DNA of 64,000 bases from Thalassospira xianhensis MCCC 1A02616 (GCF_003326475.1 NZ_JPWA01000012.1:1-64000), one strand, 5' to 3'; counted from the first letter of the stretch, positions 37,586-48,176 are shown. Numbers and translations are program-made. The notes: generated by a model from the letters alone, not told the origin.

Positions 37586-39147
37586 GCCTTCTCTCCTTCA
37601 TCTTCGGTCTCGACATAACGCGGGAAGATTCCTTCGGGTTTCGGCAGTTCGGTACCGGAGGCCAAAGCATGATCCGGTCCCAGTTTCTCAAAACCACGCT
37701 GATCGGCTGCCAACACAAGCTGATCAAGAATTTTCGCAGCTGATGCAGGCATCAGCGGCTGTACCAGAATGCCGACATGACGAATGACTTCTGCCAGAAC
37801 ATAAAGAACCGTTTCCATGCGTGCCGGGTCTGTCTTTTTCAGCCCCCAAGGGGCCATTTCGTCAACATACCGGTTCGCATCGCCAACCAGTTCCCAGATC
37901 GCTTCAATGCCTTTGTGGAACGCCTGAGCGTCAAATAGCGGGCGCACCGTGTCGAGCATGCCATATGCCTTGCCAAGAATGACCTGATCGGCATCGGTGA
38001 ACGCGCCAGCGGTGGGAACCGAAGCGTCACAATTTTTGTGGATCATCGACAGAACGCGCTGGCACATATTGCCAAGATCGTTGGCCAGTTCGCTATTCAT
38101 GCGATTGACCATCGAACGATGCGAGAAGTCGCCATCATTGCCAAACGGGACTTCACGCAGCAGGAAATAACGTGTCTGGTCTAGGCCATAACGATCCGTC
38201 AGATCATAGGGATCAATCACATTGCCCAGTGATTTCGAGATTTTCTGCCCTTCATTGGTCCACCAACCATGTGCAAAAACACGTTTGGGCGGTGCAATGT
38301 CGGCCGCCAAAAGGAATGCAGGCCAGTAAACAGCGTGGAAACGCAGGATATCCTTGCCAACCATGTGCAGATCCGCAGGCCAGAACTTTTCAAGCTTGGC
38401 CGGGTCCGCATCCGGATAACCGATCGCGGTCAGATAGTTGGTCAGCGCATCAAGCCAGACATACATGACATGGTCTTCGTCGCCCGGTACCGGCACACCC
38501 CACTTGAAGCTGGTACGCGATACGGACAAATCACGCATGCCGCCCTTTACAAAACTTATCACCTCGTTGCGACGTGATTGCGGCGCAATGAAATCGGGAT
38601 TGTCGTCATAGAATTTCAGCAGACGATCTCCCCAGGTAGACAACTTGAAGAAGTAGCTCGGCTCGGAAACCCATTCGACGGGCGCACCGGTCGGGGCAAC
38701 CTTCTCTCCGTCCTTTTCAATCAATTCCTTTTCGCCGTAGAACGCCTCATCGCGAACGGAATACCAGCCATCATAGGAGCCAAGATAAATCTCGCCCTTT
38801 TCAAGCAGTTTGTTCCAAAGTGCCTGACAGGCTTTCTTGTGGCGTTCTTCAGTCGTACGAATGAAATCGTCATTCGAGTAATTCATATGCACGGCAAGAT
38901 CGCGGAAATTCTGCGAAACCTGATCGGTAAAGCTTTGCGGATCAATGCCTTTGGTCGCGGCCGATTTATCGACCTTCTGACCATGTTCATCAGTTCCGGT
39001 CAGAAACATCACGTCATAACCGTCCAGGCGCTTGAAGCGGGCCAGCACGTCGCATGCAAGCGTGGTATAGGCATGACCTATATGCGGCTTGTCATTGACG
39101 TAATAGATCGGTGTTGTGATGTAATAGGGCTGTTTGTGCCCGGTCAT
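37582..39147 (-). CDS. metG: Methionyl-tRNA synthetase
   Basis: Class I synthetase that charges tRNA-Met. The HIGH motif is HIGHAY (residues about 22-27) and the KMSKS loop is KISKSLGN. FLTGTDEHGQK is also present. The 521-residue form lacks the C-terminal tRNA-binding extension found in E. coli. I start it at ATG 39147 with GAAGGA 8 bp upstream; an in-frame ATG 33 bases earlier is unlikely. A terminator separates it from holB. Confidence 0.95.
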   Translation of the reverse strand: MTGHKQPYYITTPIYYVNDKPHIGHAYTTLACDVLARFKRLDGYDVMFLTGTDEHGQKVDKSAATKGIDPQSFTDQVSQNFRDLAVHMNYSNDDFIRTTEERHKKACQALWNKLLEKGEIYLGSYDGWYSVRDEAFYGEKELIEKDGEKVAPTGAPVEWVSEPSYFFKLSTWGDRLLKFYDDNPDFIAPQSRRNEVISFVKGGMRDLSVSRTSFKWGVPVPGDEDHVMYVWLDALTNYLTAIGYPDADPAKLEKFWPADLHMVGKDILRFHAVYWPAFLLAADIAPPKRVFAHGWWTNEGQKISKSLGNVIDPYDLTDRYGLDQTRYFLLREVPFGNDGDFSHRSMVNRMNSELANDLGNMCQRVLSMIHKNCDASVPTAGAFTDADQVILGKAYGMLDTVRPLFDAQAFHKGIEAIWELVGDANRYVDEMAPWGLKKTDPARMETVLYVLAEVIRHVGILVQPLMPASAAKILDQLVLAADQRGFEKLGPDHALASGTELPKPEGIFPRYVETEDEGEKA

Positions 39148-39180
39148 GATCGCAAATCCTTCGCGCAAGTCGTGAAACAA

Positions 39181-39201
39181 AACGGCCCGAAATGGGCCGT
39201 T
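39181..39201 (-). terminator. Terminator between holB and metG
   Basis: AACGGCCC-GAAAT-GGGCCGTT is a perfect 8-bp stem located 33 bp beyond the holB stop. On the minus strand it is followed by TTGTTT, a fair U-tract. It probably ends the dacA-tmk-holB transcript. Confidence 0.75.
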
Positions 39202-39233
39202 ATGGTCATAATTCCGGTTGATTGGTGCTTTTT

Positions 39234-40337
39234 TCAGTTTCGCATGGTTTCTTCAAGCATGAAGAATGCATTCAGCAAAGCCTGTTTGCGATCAAGATGC
39301 AACCCACGCGTGGCACTCATCAATTCGCTGATCTTTTCCCACACCTCAATCCATTGATCAAGCGGTTGCACAGCTGCCATACGCTGCATTGCTGGCAATT
39401 CACCTTCAATGACCTCGCGTGGTGCCTGCCCCGTTGCGGCAAAGCGGATGAGACGCCCAAGCCACCAGTGCAGAAGGCCCGTTACCGTTGCAAAAGCGGC
39501 ATCACGATCCGCCGGGGAAAATCGCTCGGCGAATTTATGTTGTGCCAGCACGTCTGCATCGGGCAATGCGGCTAGAAGACGAACCATCTCGGTATAAAAT
39601 TCAAGTCCGCCAACATCATGCAGTTGTAGAGCCCGGCCGATACTACCTTCCGCAAGGCCCGACAAGGCATCGCGGTCATCAAGATCAAGGTCCGGGCAAT
39701 AGCGCCCCAAAAGACCGACTACCTGATGATCTTCAAGTACACCGAGATTGAGACGACGGCACCGTGACCGGATGGTTGGTAGAAGTTTTCCCGGCTGATG
39801 AGCGATCAGAATCATCATCGCGTTTGCTGGCGGTTCTTCGAGAACCTTCAGGATGGCGTTGGCAGCATTTCGGTTAAGCTCGTCGGCAGCATCAACAATC
39901 ACGATGCGCCAGCCTCCCTCTGCTGCTGTCTTTGACATGAAGTTTCCGACCGTGCGAACGCTATCGACGGTAATTTCACCCTGCAGACGTTTTTTCTTTT
40001 CGTCATATTGGCGTTCGATAACCTTGAGATCACCATGACCGCCACCGGCAATACGCCTGAAAACCGGGTTGTCGGCATCAATATGCAGACCTTCGGGACA
40101 GTCGCCAAACAGACCGGCCCCTTGATCCCCACCACCAGAAAGCACGAAACGCGCAATCCGATAGGCTAATGTTGCCTTCCCGACACCGCGCGGCCCGCAT
40201 AGCAACCACGCATGATGCATGCGCTGGCTGTTCCATGCGTCTAGCACGGTCTTTTCCGCCTCCGTATGGCCTATGAAGTGGTCATTGCGCCGTGGCTGGG
40301 GGAATGCCCCATCGTCTTCCTGTTCTTCGATGGCCAT
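39234..40337 (-). CDS. holB: DNA polymerase III subunit delta'
   Basis: Clamp-loader subunit of the replicative polymerase. From ATG 40337 it has 367 residues: AAA+ motif LCGPRGVGKATLA with an Ala in place of the usual Thr after the P-loop Lys, IVDAADELNRNAANAILKVLEEPP, and sensor-1 TIRSRCRRL. The remainder is the helical domain of clamp loaders. The frame extends 13 codons into tmk. I prefer the start 4 bp after tmk, but neither start has a strong ribosome site. The tmk-holB order is conserved. Confidence 0.9.
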   Translation of the reverse strand: MAIEEQEDDGAFPQPRRNDHFIGHTEAEKTVLDAWNSQRMHHAWLLCGPRGVGKATLAYRIARFVLSGGGDQGAGLFGDCPEGLHIDADNPVFRRIAGGGHGDLKVIERQYDEKKKRLQGEITVDSVRTVGNFMSKTAAEGGWRIVIVDAADELNRNAANAILKVLEEPPANAMMILIAHQPGKLLPTIRSRCRRLNLGVLEDHQVVGLLGRYCPDLDLDDRDALSGLAEGSIGRALQLHDVGGLEFYTEMVRLLAALPDADVLAQHKFAERFSPADRDAAFATVTGLLHWWLGRLIRFAATGQAPREVIEGELPAMQRMAAVQPLDQWIEVWEKISELMSATRGLHLDRKQALLNAFFMLEETMRN

Positions 40338-40341
40338 GGAT

Positions 40342-40998
40342 CTAAAGTCCCCGCCCGGATAATCTGGTTGAAACAACCGAAATCATCCGGTCGTAAACCA
40401 ACTGGATGTCACCATTTGCATCAACAATTTCGCAACGTTCCGGGTTATTTCGGGCAATTTCGATAAAACCGTTTCGAAGGCGTTGGTGGAATTCTGTTCC
40501 CATACGCTCGAAACGGTCTTCTGCTGCACTGATATTGGCAAACCGCGCCCCTGCCCGTTCCAAACCAACTTCTACCGGAAGATCGAAAATCAGGGTCAGA
40601 TCAGGTTTGAAACCGCCAATCGCGATTTGCCAAAGATTGCGGATAAAATCCGCGCCAAGACCATGACCGAACCCCTGGTAGGCAACCGAAGAATCAGCAA
40701 AGCGGTCACACAAAACAACCTTACCCTCTGCAAGAGCCGGGCGGATGGTCCGTTCCACGTGATCGCGGCGCGATGCAAACATCAAAAGGGATTCAGTTAC
40801 GGCGTCCCAGCGCCCGGGATCGCCGGTCAATAACAGGTTTCTGATTTCCTCCGCACCAGGGGAACCACCTGGTTCACGCGTCACGATTACGTCGCGACCA
40901 CGCAGCCGAAACCAGGCTTCAAGCCGACGTATCTGGGTTGTCTTGCCGCTGCCTTCACCGCCTTCAAAGCTGATGAATAAACCTGGCACCGCGCTCAA
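40342..40998 (-). CDS. tmk: Thymidylate kinase
   Basis: Phosphorylates dTMP to dTDP. The product has the P-loop FEGGEGSGKTTQ, the TREPGG motif, the catalytic CDRFADSSVAYQG and a lid with AAEDRFERMG. I prefer TTG 40998, whose TTGA overlaps the dacA stop and which has GGGGAG 7 bp upstream; GTG 41013 and GTG 40989 are alternatives. The gene lies between a cell-wall carboxypeptidase and holB in the usual alphaproteobacterial order. Confidence 0.92.
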   Translation of the reverse strand: MSAVPGLFISFEGGEGSGKTTQIRRLEAWFRLRGRDVIVTREPGGSPGAEEIRNLLLTGDPGRWDAVTESLLMFASRRDHVERTIRPALAEGKVVLCDRFADSSVAYQGFGHGLGADFIRNLWQIAIGGFKPDLTLIFDLPVEVGLERAGARFANISAAEDRFERMGTEFHQRLRNGFIEIARNNPERCEIVDANGDIQLVYDRMISVVSTRLSGRGL

Positions 40999-42167
40999 CC
41001 GTTCGCTCCCCACAGCAGATATTTGATCGCAGCCCCTATGCGCCCGATGAAACCAAGACGATCAACTTCGGTTGCGGCGTAAAGCGGGAATTCATGCGGT
41101 TCGTTACCGGGAAGTTCAACCTTCAGCGTAGCAACCTGCTGTCCCGCGGTAATCGGTGCCGGTATCGGGCCTTCATAAACGACCGAGACTTTCATATCAT
41201 CACGGTTCGTGCGGGGCAGCGTCAAAAGGATGTCCTGGTCGGTGACCAGATCGACTTTGGTTTCTGATCCCAGCCAGACATTCGCGCTGCTGACGACTTC
41301 TCCTTCATCAAACAGGTCATAATTGTCAAACTCTCGGAATCCCCAATCCAACAGTTTTTGTGACTCTGTTCTGCGCTCACGCACAGAACCAAGACCGTTA
41401 ACGACAAGAATAAGACGACGCCCATCGCGTTCCGCGGTTGCAGTCAATCCATAGCCTGCTGTTTCCGTATGACCGGTTTTCATGCCATCAACGCCGGCAC
41501 TGGTGCCCAGCAACGGGTTTCTGTTCGGTTGACGTATCCCGTTATAGGTGAATTCCTTCACCGCATAGAGTTTATAAAGTTCGGGATAGTTCTTAATGGT
41601 ATCACGCGCGAGGATTGCCAGATCATGGACCGTAACAAGATGCCCTTCGTCCGGCCAGCCAGTCGCATTTTTGAAAACAGACTTGGTCATGCCGATCCTG
41701 CGCGCTTCGGCGGTCATTTCCTCGGCAAATGCTTCTTCGGTACCTGCAAGCCCTTCGGCAACAACGATAGCAGAATCATTACCAGACTGAACAATAATAC
41801 CATGCAGCAAGTCATTGACCGAAACGTCGGAATTCACTTCGACGAACATTTTCGATCCACCTTTGCGCCATGCTTTTTCACTGACGTGGAATGTGTCGTC
41901 AAGCGAGACGCTGCCGCTTTTGATCCGCTCAAACAGCAAGTGGACCGTCATCATTTTGGTCATCGATGCGGGTTCAGTTAAAACATCACCGTTTTTGTCG
42001 AGCAAAACAGTGCCGGTGTCGTAATCCATCAAATAAGCTTCGCGCGCGGTTGTCTCAAGCGCATGCACGCTGGTCAGGGATATCGCCATGGCAGAACCAA
42101 ATATCGCGGCCCCGGCCACTACCCGGTTCAGTTTCGTTTTGAACGGAATTGGCGGCATCAAACTCAT
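40995..42167 (-). CDS. dacA: D-alanyl-D-alanine carboxypeptidase (penicillin-binding protein 5/6 family)
   Basis: Trims the terminal D-Ala from peptidoglycan pentapeptides. The 390 residues have a signal peptide ending around SVHALE and the three active-site motifs of peptidase S11: SMTK (Ser68), SGN (128-130) and KTG (230-232). A C-terminal PBP5 beta-domain follows, and the final residues form an amphipathic membrane anchor (IGRIGAAIKYLLW). It forms a unit with tmk and holB. Confidence 0.93.
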   Translation of the reverse strand: MSLMPPIPFKTKLNRVVAGAAIFGSAMAISLTSVHALETTAREAYLMDYDTGTVLLDKNGDVLTEPASMTKMMTVHLLFERIKSGSVSLDDTFHVSEKAWRKGGSKMFVEVNSDVSVNDLLHGIIVQSGNDSAIVVAEGLAGTEEAFAEEMTAEARRIGMTKSVFKNATGWPDEGHLVTVHDLAILARDTIKNYPELYKLYAVKEFTYNGIRQPNRNPLLGTSAGVDGMKTGHTETAGYGLTATAERDGRRLILVVNGLGSVRERRTESQKLLDWGFREFDNYDLFDEGEVVSSANVWLGSETKVDLVTDQDILLTLPRTNRDDMKVSVVYEGPIPAPITAGQQVATLKVELPGNEPHEFPLYAATEVDRLGFIGRIGAAIKYLLWGANG

Positions 42168-42314
42168 AACGTCCTAACCTTGTTCTTTAAATTAACTGTC
42201 ATACCGCCCTGTGTTCCGGCGGAATAAGATCGGTCTCTATGTCGTAAATCCGGCAAAATTGTGCAACCGCTTCAACTTTTCTGCAAAATCCGAACTATCG
42301 TGACCAGATAAACC

Positions 42315-43382
42315 CTAGCAACCGGAAACACTGTTTTGCAAAGCACCATCAGCACATTCCACAACGACTTTTGCGCCATTCTGTCCTGTCGCGATTACAC
42401 GTTCGAGCAGAATGTCCGCTTCGGGAACGGTGTTTAATGGTCCAAGTCGAACGCGATAAAAGGTTGTCCCCTTGACATCGACCGGCTCTATCTTGCTTGG
42501 GGCTATGTCATATAACCGGTTCCGAAGGTTAAGCGCATTGTCGTAAACCGAAAATGAGCCTGCCTGCACATAGATCGAAGACGGCGAAACCGGCTCCACA
42601 CGAACCACTGCACTTTCTTCCACTGTACCATCAAGAGGCGTTTGCGAGACAGCCTGTGATGCCCCACCATCTGTCGGCGGGGTAAGCTTGATGGTTGATT
42701 TCGTGGGTTCGCCGCTGTCAGTAATCGGCCCGTCATTATCCAGACGAACGGTTTCGACCGTATCACGCGGTGCCGCGGAAACCGTTTGCTGCTCGGCAAC
42801 GGTTACGGCCGGAGCAGCTTTCCCCTGGGCTATGGCCGCGATCTGGCGGCTTTCATCTTCAATGACTTCAACCAGAACTTTGGCTGTGCCTTTTTGCTCA
42901 AAACCAAGCAACTGAGCGGCACGACGGGACATATCAATGATGCGGCTATGCGCAAACGGACCGCGATCGTTGATGCGCACCTTAAGCGAGCGTCCATTTT
43001 CAAGATTGGTCACACGCACCACACTTGGCATTGGAAGCGTACGGTGGGCTGCAGATACCTCGTACTGGTCGAAGATTTCGCCATTCGCGGTCTTCTTGCC
43101 ATGAAATTTCGGACCGTACCATGAAGCAATACCGGTTTCCTTGTATTCATAGTCAGCAGCGGGATAATACCACTGCCCGGCAATCTCGTAGGGATTGCCG
43201 ACCTTATAGGTACCGACCTGTACCGGCTGCTGCTGTTGTGCACCACCAATACGTTTAACCCCATGAACAGCAAGCTGCGTTTCGGCGCAACCGGCCAATA
43301 AAACGGTAATGGCAAGTGCACCAGCAGCCCAACGCCCTTTGTTCCAGCCCTGCATAAGCGCCTTGCGCACGTTTTTCGGCAT
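42315..43382 (-). CDS. rlpA: Septal ring lytic transglycosylase RlpA family lipoprotein
   Basis: The 355 residues begin with a lipoprotein signal ending in LLAGC (Cys32). A double-psi beta-barrel follows (ETGIASWYGPKFHGKKTANG to RAAQLLGF, about 80-170). A linker of low complexity leads to a C-terminal SPOR domain (from about 280, IYVQAGSFSVYDNALNLRNRL) that binds denuded septal glycan. The RlpA enzyme of Pseudomonas cleaves naked glycan strands at the division site. It precedes dacA, as in many alphaproteobacteria. Confidence 0.93.
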   Translation of the reverse strand: MPKNVRKALMQGWNKGRWAAGALAITVLLAGCAETQLAVHGVKRIGGAQQQQPVQVGTYKVGNPYEIAGQWYYPAADYEYKETGIASWYGPKFHGKKTANGEIFDQYEVSAAHRTLPMPSVVRVTNLENGRSLKVRINDRGPFAHSRIIDMSRRAAQLLGFEQKGTAKVLVEVIEDESRQIAAIAQGKAAPAVTVAEQQTVSAAPRDTVETVRLDNDGPITDSGEPTKSTIKLTPPTDGGASQAVSQTPLDGTVEESAVVRVEPVSPSSIYVQAGSFSVYDNALNLRNRLYDIAPSKIEPVDVKGTTFYRVRLGPLNTVPEADILLERVIATGQNGAKVVVECADGALQNSVSGC

Positions 43383-43431
43383 TCAGTTGTTCCCGTCCAG
43401 ATAGTGAACCGCGTATGATCGGCTAAAGCAA

Positions 43432-44439
43432 TTAACGACCGGCGATCGCATCAGCAAGTGTACCAACTGCAATTGCAAAATAGGTTGACCGGTTCCAATG
43501 CATTATGGTGTGGAAATTGTTATAAACCATATAAGCAGGTCCGGCACCGTCATTTACAATGACAATTGACGCATCCATGTCGGCAGCAGGAAGATTGGAA
43601 CCATCCGGCATGCGAACACCAAGTTTCTGCCATTCATTGATCGGTTTGCGAATTTCGCGTCCGGTAACTGATTTATCAAGGTCAGAAGGAATATTGACTT
43701 TGCGGCCCCAGCGTTCGTCGGTTTTCCAGCCAACCGTCGATAGATAGTTCGCGGCAGATGCGAAAACATCTTCTTTGGCTCCCCAAAGGTCAATCTTTCC
43801 GTCTTCGTTCCCGTCACGGGCATAGTTCAGGAAAGTGGAAGGCATAAATTGCGCCTGTCCCATGGCCCCGGCCCAAGAGCCTTCCATTTTTTCGGGAGCG
43901 ATATGCCCTGCGTCAATAATCTTGAGCGCATTGATCAACTCCGTGCGGAAATACTCTGCCCGACGGCCTTCAAATGCAAGGGTTGCAAGCGAATCAACGA
44001 CAGAATATCCGCCAGTATGACGCCCAAAACCGGTTTCAATTCCCCAGAACGCCGTCAGGTAATGTCCTGGAACGCCGTATTTTTTGGCCGCGGCATCAAT
44101 GATGGCACGGTTCTCGGCATATTTACGCCGCCCCTCATCTATACGTGACTGCGGCACAACCCGTTGCAGATACTGCTCGAATGTCAGTTTGAACTCTGGC
44201 TGGCTGCGATCATACTCAATCACTTTCGGAATTGGTTGCGTGTTGGCAAAGGCAACATCCAGTGTTGACTGGGAAATGCCCTTTGACGCCGCATCTTTTT
44301 TGAAATCAGCCAGCCAGGCATCAAAGCCTTCTGTCGTAAAGGCAGGCAACTCGTCCGTATTAGTCTGGGCGAAAGCTGGTGAAACCGTCACTAGGATGCC
44401 GATAATTGAAGCCACAGTCCCGATGGTCCGATAATTCAT
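43432..44439 (-). CDS. mltB: Lytic murein transglycosylase (MltB-type)
   Basis: Exported 335-residue enzyme with a signal peptide ending in SPAFAQ. The catalytic glutamate lies in AFWGIETGFGRHTGGYSVVDSLATLA, followed by AGAMGQAQFMPSTFLNYA. No lipobox is present, so it is probably periplasmic rather than membrane-anchored as in E. coli MltB. It cleaves glycan chains to 1,6-anhydro ends. Located 49 bp upstream of rlpA on the same strand, so both may form one peptidoglycan-remodelling unit. Confidence 0.92.
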   Translation of the reverse strand: MNYRTIGTVASIIGILVTVSPAFAQTNTDELPAFTTEGFDAWLADFKKDAASKGISQSTLDVAFANTQPIPKVIEYDRSQPEFKLTFEQYLQRVVPQSRIDEGRRKYAENRAIIDAAAKKYGVPGHYLTAFWGIETGFGRHTGGYSVVDSLATLAFEGRRAEYFRTELINALKIIDAGHIAPEKMEGSWAGAMGQAQFMPSTFLNYARDGNEDGKIDLWGAKEDVFASAANYLSTVGWKTDERWGRKVNIPSDLDKSVTGREIRKPINEWQKLGVRMPDGSNLPAADMDASIVIVNDGAGPAYMVYNNFHTIMHWNRSTYFAIAVGTLADAIAGR

Positions 44440-44699
44440 TTTGCTCGCCTCGTGCCGGTTTGGTTTGATGTTCCCGGTTAATGCTTTACCAGGACCCTGT
44501 ATTCTTTGCTGACATACTCGTTTTTAGTTCTGCATATTGCTGATACCGCCCCACACGTTAAGACTTGTTAAATGTCTGGCACGGACCTCCGCTTAATTTG
44601 AATGCGCGAGAAACTTTGCAAAGCAGAAACTGACATATTGACAGGTGCAGCCCAGCAATTTATTGAGGGCGCGCAGGGCGATAAACGCCACCACAATGC
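44440..44699. other. Intergenic region between mltB and tRNA-Ser
   Basis: 260 bases with no gene that I can support. It must hold the mltB promoter (leftward) and the tRNA-Ser promoter (rightward). Short ORFs here are not convincing. Confidence 0.5.
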
Positions 44700-44789
44700 G
44701 GAGAGATGGCAGAGTGGTTGAATGCACCGGTCTTGAAAACCGGCGTGCCTTTACGGGTACCCAGGGTTCGAATCCCTGTCTCTCCGCCA
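44700..44789 (+). tRNA. tRNA-Ser (anticodon UGA)
   Basis: A long-variable-arm tRNA. The acceptor GGAGAGA pairs with TCTCTCC, the anticodon stem CCGGT/ACCGG holds loop CTTGAAA (anticodon TGA), and the variable arm is GCGTGCCTTTACGGGTACCC-like. The T arm is CAGGG-TTCGAAT-CCCTG. Discriminator G and an encoded CCA end at 44789. It reads UCA and related serine codons. Confidence 0.97.
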
Positions 44790-45008
44790 CCTCCCTTATG
44801 AATTAGTCGAATTTTGAACCGCGCCAAGACAAGCGATTGTCATTACGGTTATTCGCACGCCGAAACCGGTTCAGCTCAATCACGCAACTCAGCTAGATAA
44901 ATTTACACGACTTTTACCAATATTTCTGGTGCTTAAGCGCTCTTGTAACCGGATTACATGATGCCAACCTGATGTAAACAGGGCGAGCGTATCACCGGAG
45001 AAAACCTG

Positions 45009-46952
45009 ATGTCACTGAACATTGGCAGCCGTATTCTTTTGGCAGCGGCACTCATTGTTGTGACCACATTTGTGGCATTCATTCTGTATTTCGACCTTCA
45101 GCAAAGATCTGCGATCCAGGCTTCACTTCAATCCAAACTGACTGAAACGGGTTCTCTGGCAACAACCGGAATCGCAAATTGGATTGATGGCCGGAAGTTG
45201 CTGGTCGAAAGCCTTGGACAAAATATTGCGCAGAAAAGCGACAGTGACAGTGTGAAGGATCTGGTCAGTCGCCCTGCTCTCACTGATACATTCATGTTCT
45301 CGTATTTTGGCAGTGCATCGGGCGAGATGATGATGTTTCCGCCGGATGAATTGCCTGCCGACTACGATCCACGCAAACGACCATGGTATGCGGACGCGGT
45401 TGCCGCTGGTGGCAGCACGCTAACAGAGCCATACACCGATGCATCAACCGGAAAACTGATTGTTACGGCGACCACACCGGTGTCCGATGGCGGAGAAACT
45501 CTGGGCGTTGTCGGTGGAGACCTTGACATCACAACTTTGGGAGAATTGGTGCGCAGTGTTGATCTGGGCGGAATCGGATACGGGTTTCTTGTCAATGATC
45601 AGGGAACTATCCTGATCCATCCGGACAAGAACCTTACATTGAAACCGATGGCAGAAGCCTATCCTGAGAGCACCCCAAACGTTCGCGAAGGTATGGATGA
45701 CGTCCTGAATGGCACTGGTGATCAAGTTTTCACTTTCTTCAAGGTCGAAGGTCTGCCTGCTGTAAGCTGGTATCTTGGTTTTGCCATTGATCGCGACCTT
45801 GCCTACGCATCACTTACAAATTTCCGACAGACATCGATTATCACAGCTATTGTTGCGGTTCTTGCGATAATGGGACTTATGGGCGTTCTGGTACGCCAAT
45901 GGGTATCCAGGCCCGTTCTGAGCATGACAGATGCCATGACGCGTCTTGCAAGTGGGGATCGAAGTGTTGAAGTGCCTGGAACTGAACTTAAGGATGAAAT
46001 CGGTTCAATGGCTGCTGCCGTCGTCGTGTTCAAGGATAATGCAATCGAGATGGAGCGCCTCGCCAAAGAGAACGAGGAATCAACAAAGAGATTGGCGGAG
46101 GAACGTAGGCGTGCACTCAATCAAATGGCGGACAGCTTTGAAAAAAATGTCCTTTCTATTGTTGAAACTGTCGCACATGCGTCCGAGCAAACCCAGCATG
46201 TAGCCAAACAGCTGACGGCGAGCGCAGAAGAATCCAATGCGCGCGCATCCGCTGTTTCCGAGGCCGCAGCCCAGACTACCGAAAGCGTTCAAACAGTTGC
46301 AGCCGCGACCGAAGAGCTATCAGCCGCGATCAGAGAAATAGGTGCGCAAGTTACGCAGTCCATCCAGGTTGCAAGCATGGCGGTTGAAGGCGTGAATAAC
46401 ACCAGCCAGACCGTTACGGAGCTTGCCGATGCAGCAGAAAGGATTGGAAAGGTTGTCGGCTTAATTCAGGATATTGCTGGGCAGACAAACCTCTTGGCTT
46501 TGAACGCCACCATCGAAGCTGCGCGCGCCGGAGATGCAGGCAAAGGATTTGCCGTGGTAGCAGGCGAAGTGAAATCCCTTGCCAATCAGACAGACAAAGC
46601 AACCGGCGACATTCAGACACAGGTCGATGGCATTCAATCTTCGTCTACCCGCTCCGTAACGGAAATCAGCGATATCACCACAACAATCGAACGGATTAAC
46701 GAGTTCTGCAATGCGATAGCAGCCGCTGTCGAGCAACAGGGAGCTGCAACGCAGGAAATTGCGGATAGCGTGCAACGCGCCGCTTCAGGAACGCAGGATG
46801 TTTCGCGAAACGTATCAGCTGTTTCGAATGCCTCGACCATGGTTAGTGACGAGGCGCGTGCCCTTTTACAATCTTCAAATGAAATGCAGGCTTTGGCCGG
46901 CAAGTTGCGTCAGGAAGTGCTCGGTTTCCTTAAAACGGTTCGGTCTAACTGA
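45009..46952 (+). CDS. Methyl-accepting chemotaxis protein
   Basis: Membrane chemoreceptor of 647 residues. It has an N-terminal membrane helix (about 8-27), a periplasmic double-Cache ligand domain with [13 protein letters not shown] and the [15 protein letters not shown] segment, and a second helix near 275-300. A HAMP domain and a long signalling domain follow. The hairpin tip reads [23 protein letters not shown]. No C-terminal pentapeptide for CheR is seen. The ligand is unknown; dCache receptors often sense amino acids, and an amino acid importer follows. CGGAGA precedes ATG 45009. Confidence 0.93.
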   Translation: MSLNIGSRILLAAALIVVTTFVAFILYFDLQQRSAIQASLQSKLTETGSLATTGIANWIDGRKLLVESLGQNIAQKSDSDSVKDLVSRPALTDTFMFSYFGSASGEMMMFPPDELPADYDPRKRPWYADAVAAGGSTLTEPYTDASTGKLIVTATTPVSDGGETLGVVGGDLDITTLGELVRSVDLGGIGYGFLVNDQGTILIHPDKNLTLKPMAEAYPESTPNVREGMDDVLNGTGDQVFTFFKVEGLPAVSWYLGFAIDRDLAYASLTNFRQTSIITAIVAVLAIMGLMGVLVRQWVSRPVLSMTDAMTRLASGDRSVEVPGTELKDEIGSMAAAVVVFKDNAIEMERLAKENEESTKRLAEERRRALNQMADSFEKNVLSIVETVAHASEQTQHVAKQLTASAEESNARASAVSEAAAQTTESVQTVAAATEELSAAIREIGAQVTQSIQVASMAVEGVNNTSQTVTELADAAERIGKVVGLIQDIAGQTNLLALNATIEAARAGDAGKGFAVVAGEVKSLANQTDKATGDIQTQVDGIQSSSTRSVTEISDITTTIERINEFCNAIAAAVEQQGAATQEIADSVQRAASGTQDVSRNVSAVSNASTMVSDEARALLQSSNEMQALAGKLRQEVLGFLKTVRSN

Positions 46953-47318
46953 CTTATTACAAAATTGGCACCGGATCACCCCCTGTACGGACTGCGGCAC
47001 TTTGATTTGCCATTTAACTGCCGTAAAAATGGTCCAAAATCTAAAGGTTGTCAGATATGCTGGGATTTTTTATTGCGTAAAAACACTTAGAACAGCAGTA
47101 TATTTGCCAAGCTTTCCAAAGCCTGACCAAATATAATGCGGACAGGGCCGTTTTCTTCATATAACTGCAAAAAATCAGTAGAATTACGGTTCCCAGACAG
47201 GCAATTATTCAGGGAAGAATGTGATTCGGATTGTCCAAAGGGGTGAAGCATCGATTTGGTGCGGATCGGACAGGCTCAAAACAACAAGAACTTTCAACAG
47301 GGGACTCTTTATCTCGAT
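46953..47318. other. 366-bp gap between the chemoreceptor and the ABC importer
   Basis: No conserved gene. A 33-codon GTG-started ORF (47221-47322) overlaps the ATPase start by 4 bases and is listed as an observation. The importer promoter should lie here. I find no clear sigma-70 or sigma-54 promoter. Confidence 0.5.
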
Positions 47319-48092
47319 ATGAGCACAAACATACCCGCCCTAAAGGTCGAAGGGATGTTCAAAAGCTTTGGGGAGCATGAAGTCCTCAAAGGTATTGATC
47401 TGACCGCGAACACCGGTGACGTGATTTCGATCATCGGCTCATCCGGTTCTGGCAAAAGTACCTTTTTGCGTTGCATCAACCTTCTTGAAACACCGAATTC
47501 CGGCACAGTGCATGTTCATGGCGAACTGATCAAGATGCGCAGCCTAAAAGATGGAAGTCAGGAACCGGCCGATAAAAAACAGCTTCAACGCATTCGCACC
47601 AAGTTGGCCATGGTCTTTCAAAGCTTCAATCTCTGGAGCCATCTGACCATTCTGGAAAATGTGATCGAAGCGCCGGTGCATGTTCTTGGTATTCCGAAAA
47701 AAGAAGCCATCGAACGTGCCGATGCCCTGCTTCACAAAGTCGGTATGTATGAACGCCGCGACTATTATCCCGGCCACATTTCCGGTGGGCAGCAGCAACG
47801 CGCTGCAATTGCCCGTGCTTTGGCAATTGAGCCAGAAGTTCTGCTGTTTGACGAACCGACGTCCGCGCTTGACCCTGAGCTTGTAGGGGAAGTTCTACGA
47901 GTCATGACTGACCTTGCCGAAGAAGGCCGTACGATGCTGGTCGTTACCCATGAAATGGGTTTTGCCAAAGGCGTGTCGAGCCACGTCATGTTCCTCCATC
48001 AGGGACTGGTAGAAGAGTTTGGAAACCCGAAAGAGGTATTCGAAAATCCAAAATCAGAACGCATGAAGCAATTCCTTCAGCGTGATTTCTGA
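47319..48092 (+). CDS. Polar amino acid ABC transporter, ATP-binding protein
   Basis: HisP/GlnQ-type ATPase of 257 residues. It has Walker [10 protein letters not shown], the Q loop MVFQSFNLW, the ABC signature SGGQQQR and Walker [13 protein letters not shown]. The start is ATG 47319 because [18 protein letters not shown] fits the family start. It heads an operon with a binding protein and two permeases; such HAAT systems import arginine, histidine, glutamine or related amino acids. The substrate is not fixed by sequence here. Confidence 0.94.
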   Translation: MSTNIPALKVEGMFKSFGEHEVLKGIDLTANTGDVISIIGSSGSGKSTFLRCINLLETPNSGTVHVHGELIKMRSLKDGSQEPADKKQLQRIRTKLAMVFQSFNLWSHLTILENVIEAPVHVLGIPKKEAIERADALLHKVGMYERRDYYPGHISGGQQQRAAIARALAIEPEVLLFDEPTSALDPELVGEVLRVMTDLAEEGRTMLVVTHEMGFAKGVSSHVMFLHQGLVEEFGNPKEVFENPKSERMKQFLQRDF

Positions 48093-48176
48093 TCTGGAAG
48101 GGCTGGTTCCGCGAAAGAACCGACCGACAAGGACAGTGTCGATACGGCCTGTTCTCAACAACAAGGGAGACTATGA

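Noticed and set aside
38578..39357. 259-residue plus-strand ORF over metG and holB
   Set aside because: Antisense shadow of metG; spans the terminator between metG and holB.
46995..47010. Sigma-54-like promoter (CGGCAC followed by TTGC) before the amino acid importer
   Set aside because: The GG and GC elements are 13 rather than 12 bases apart and the flanks do not match, so a functional sigma-54 promoter is unlikely.
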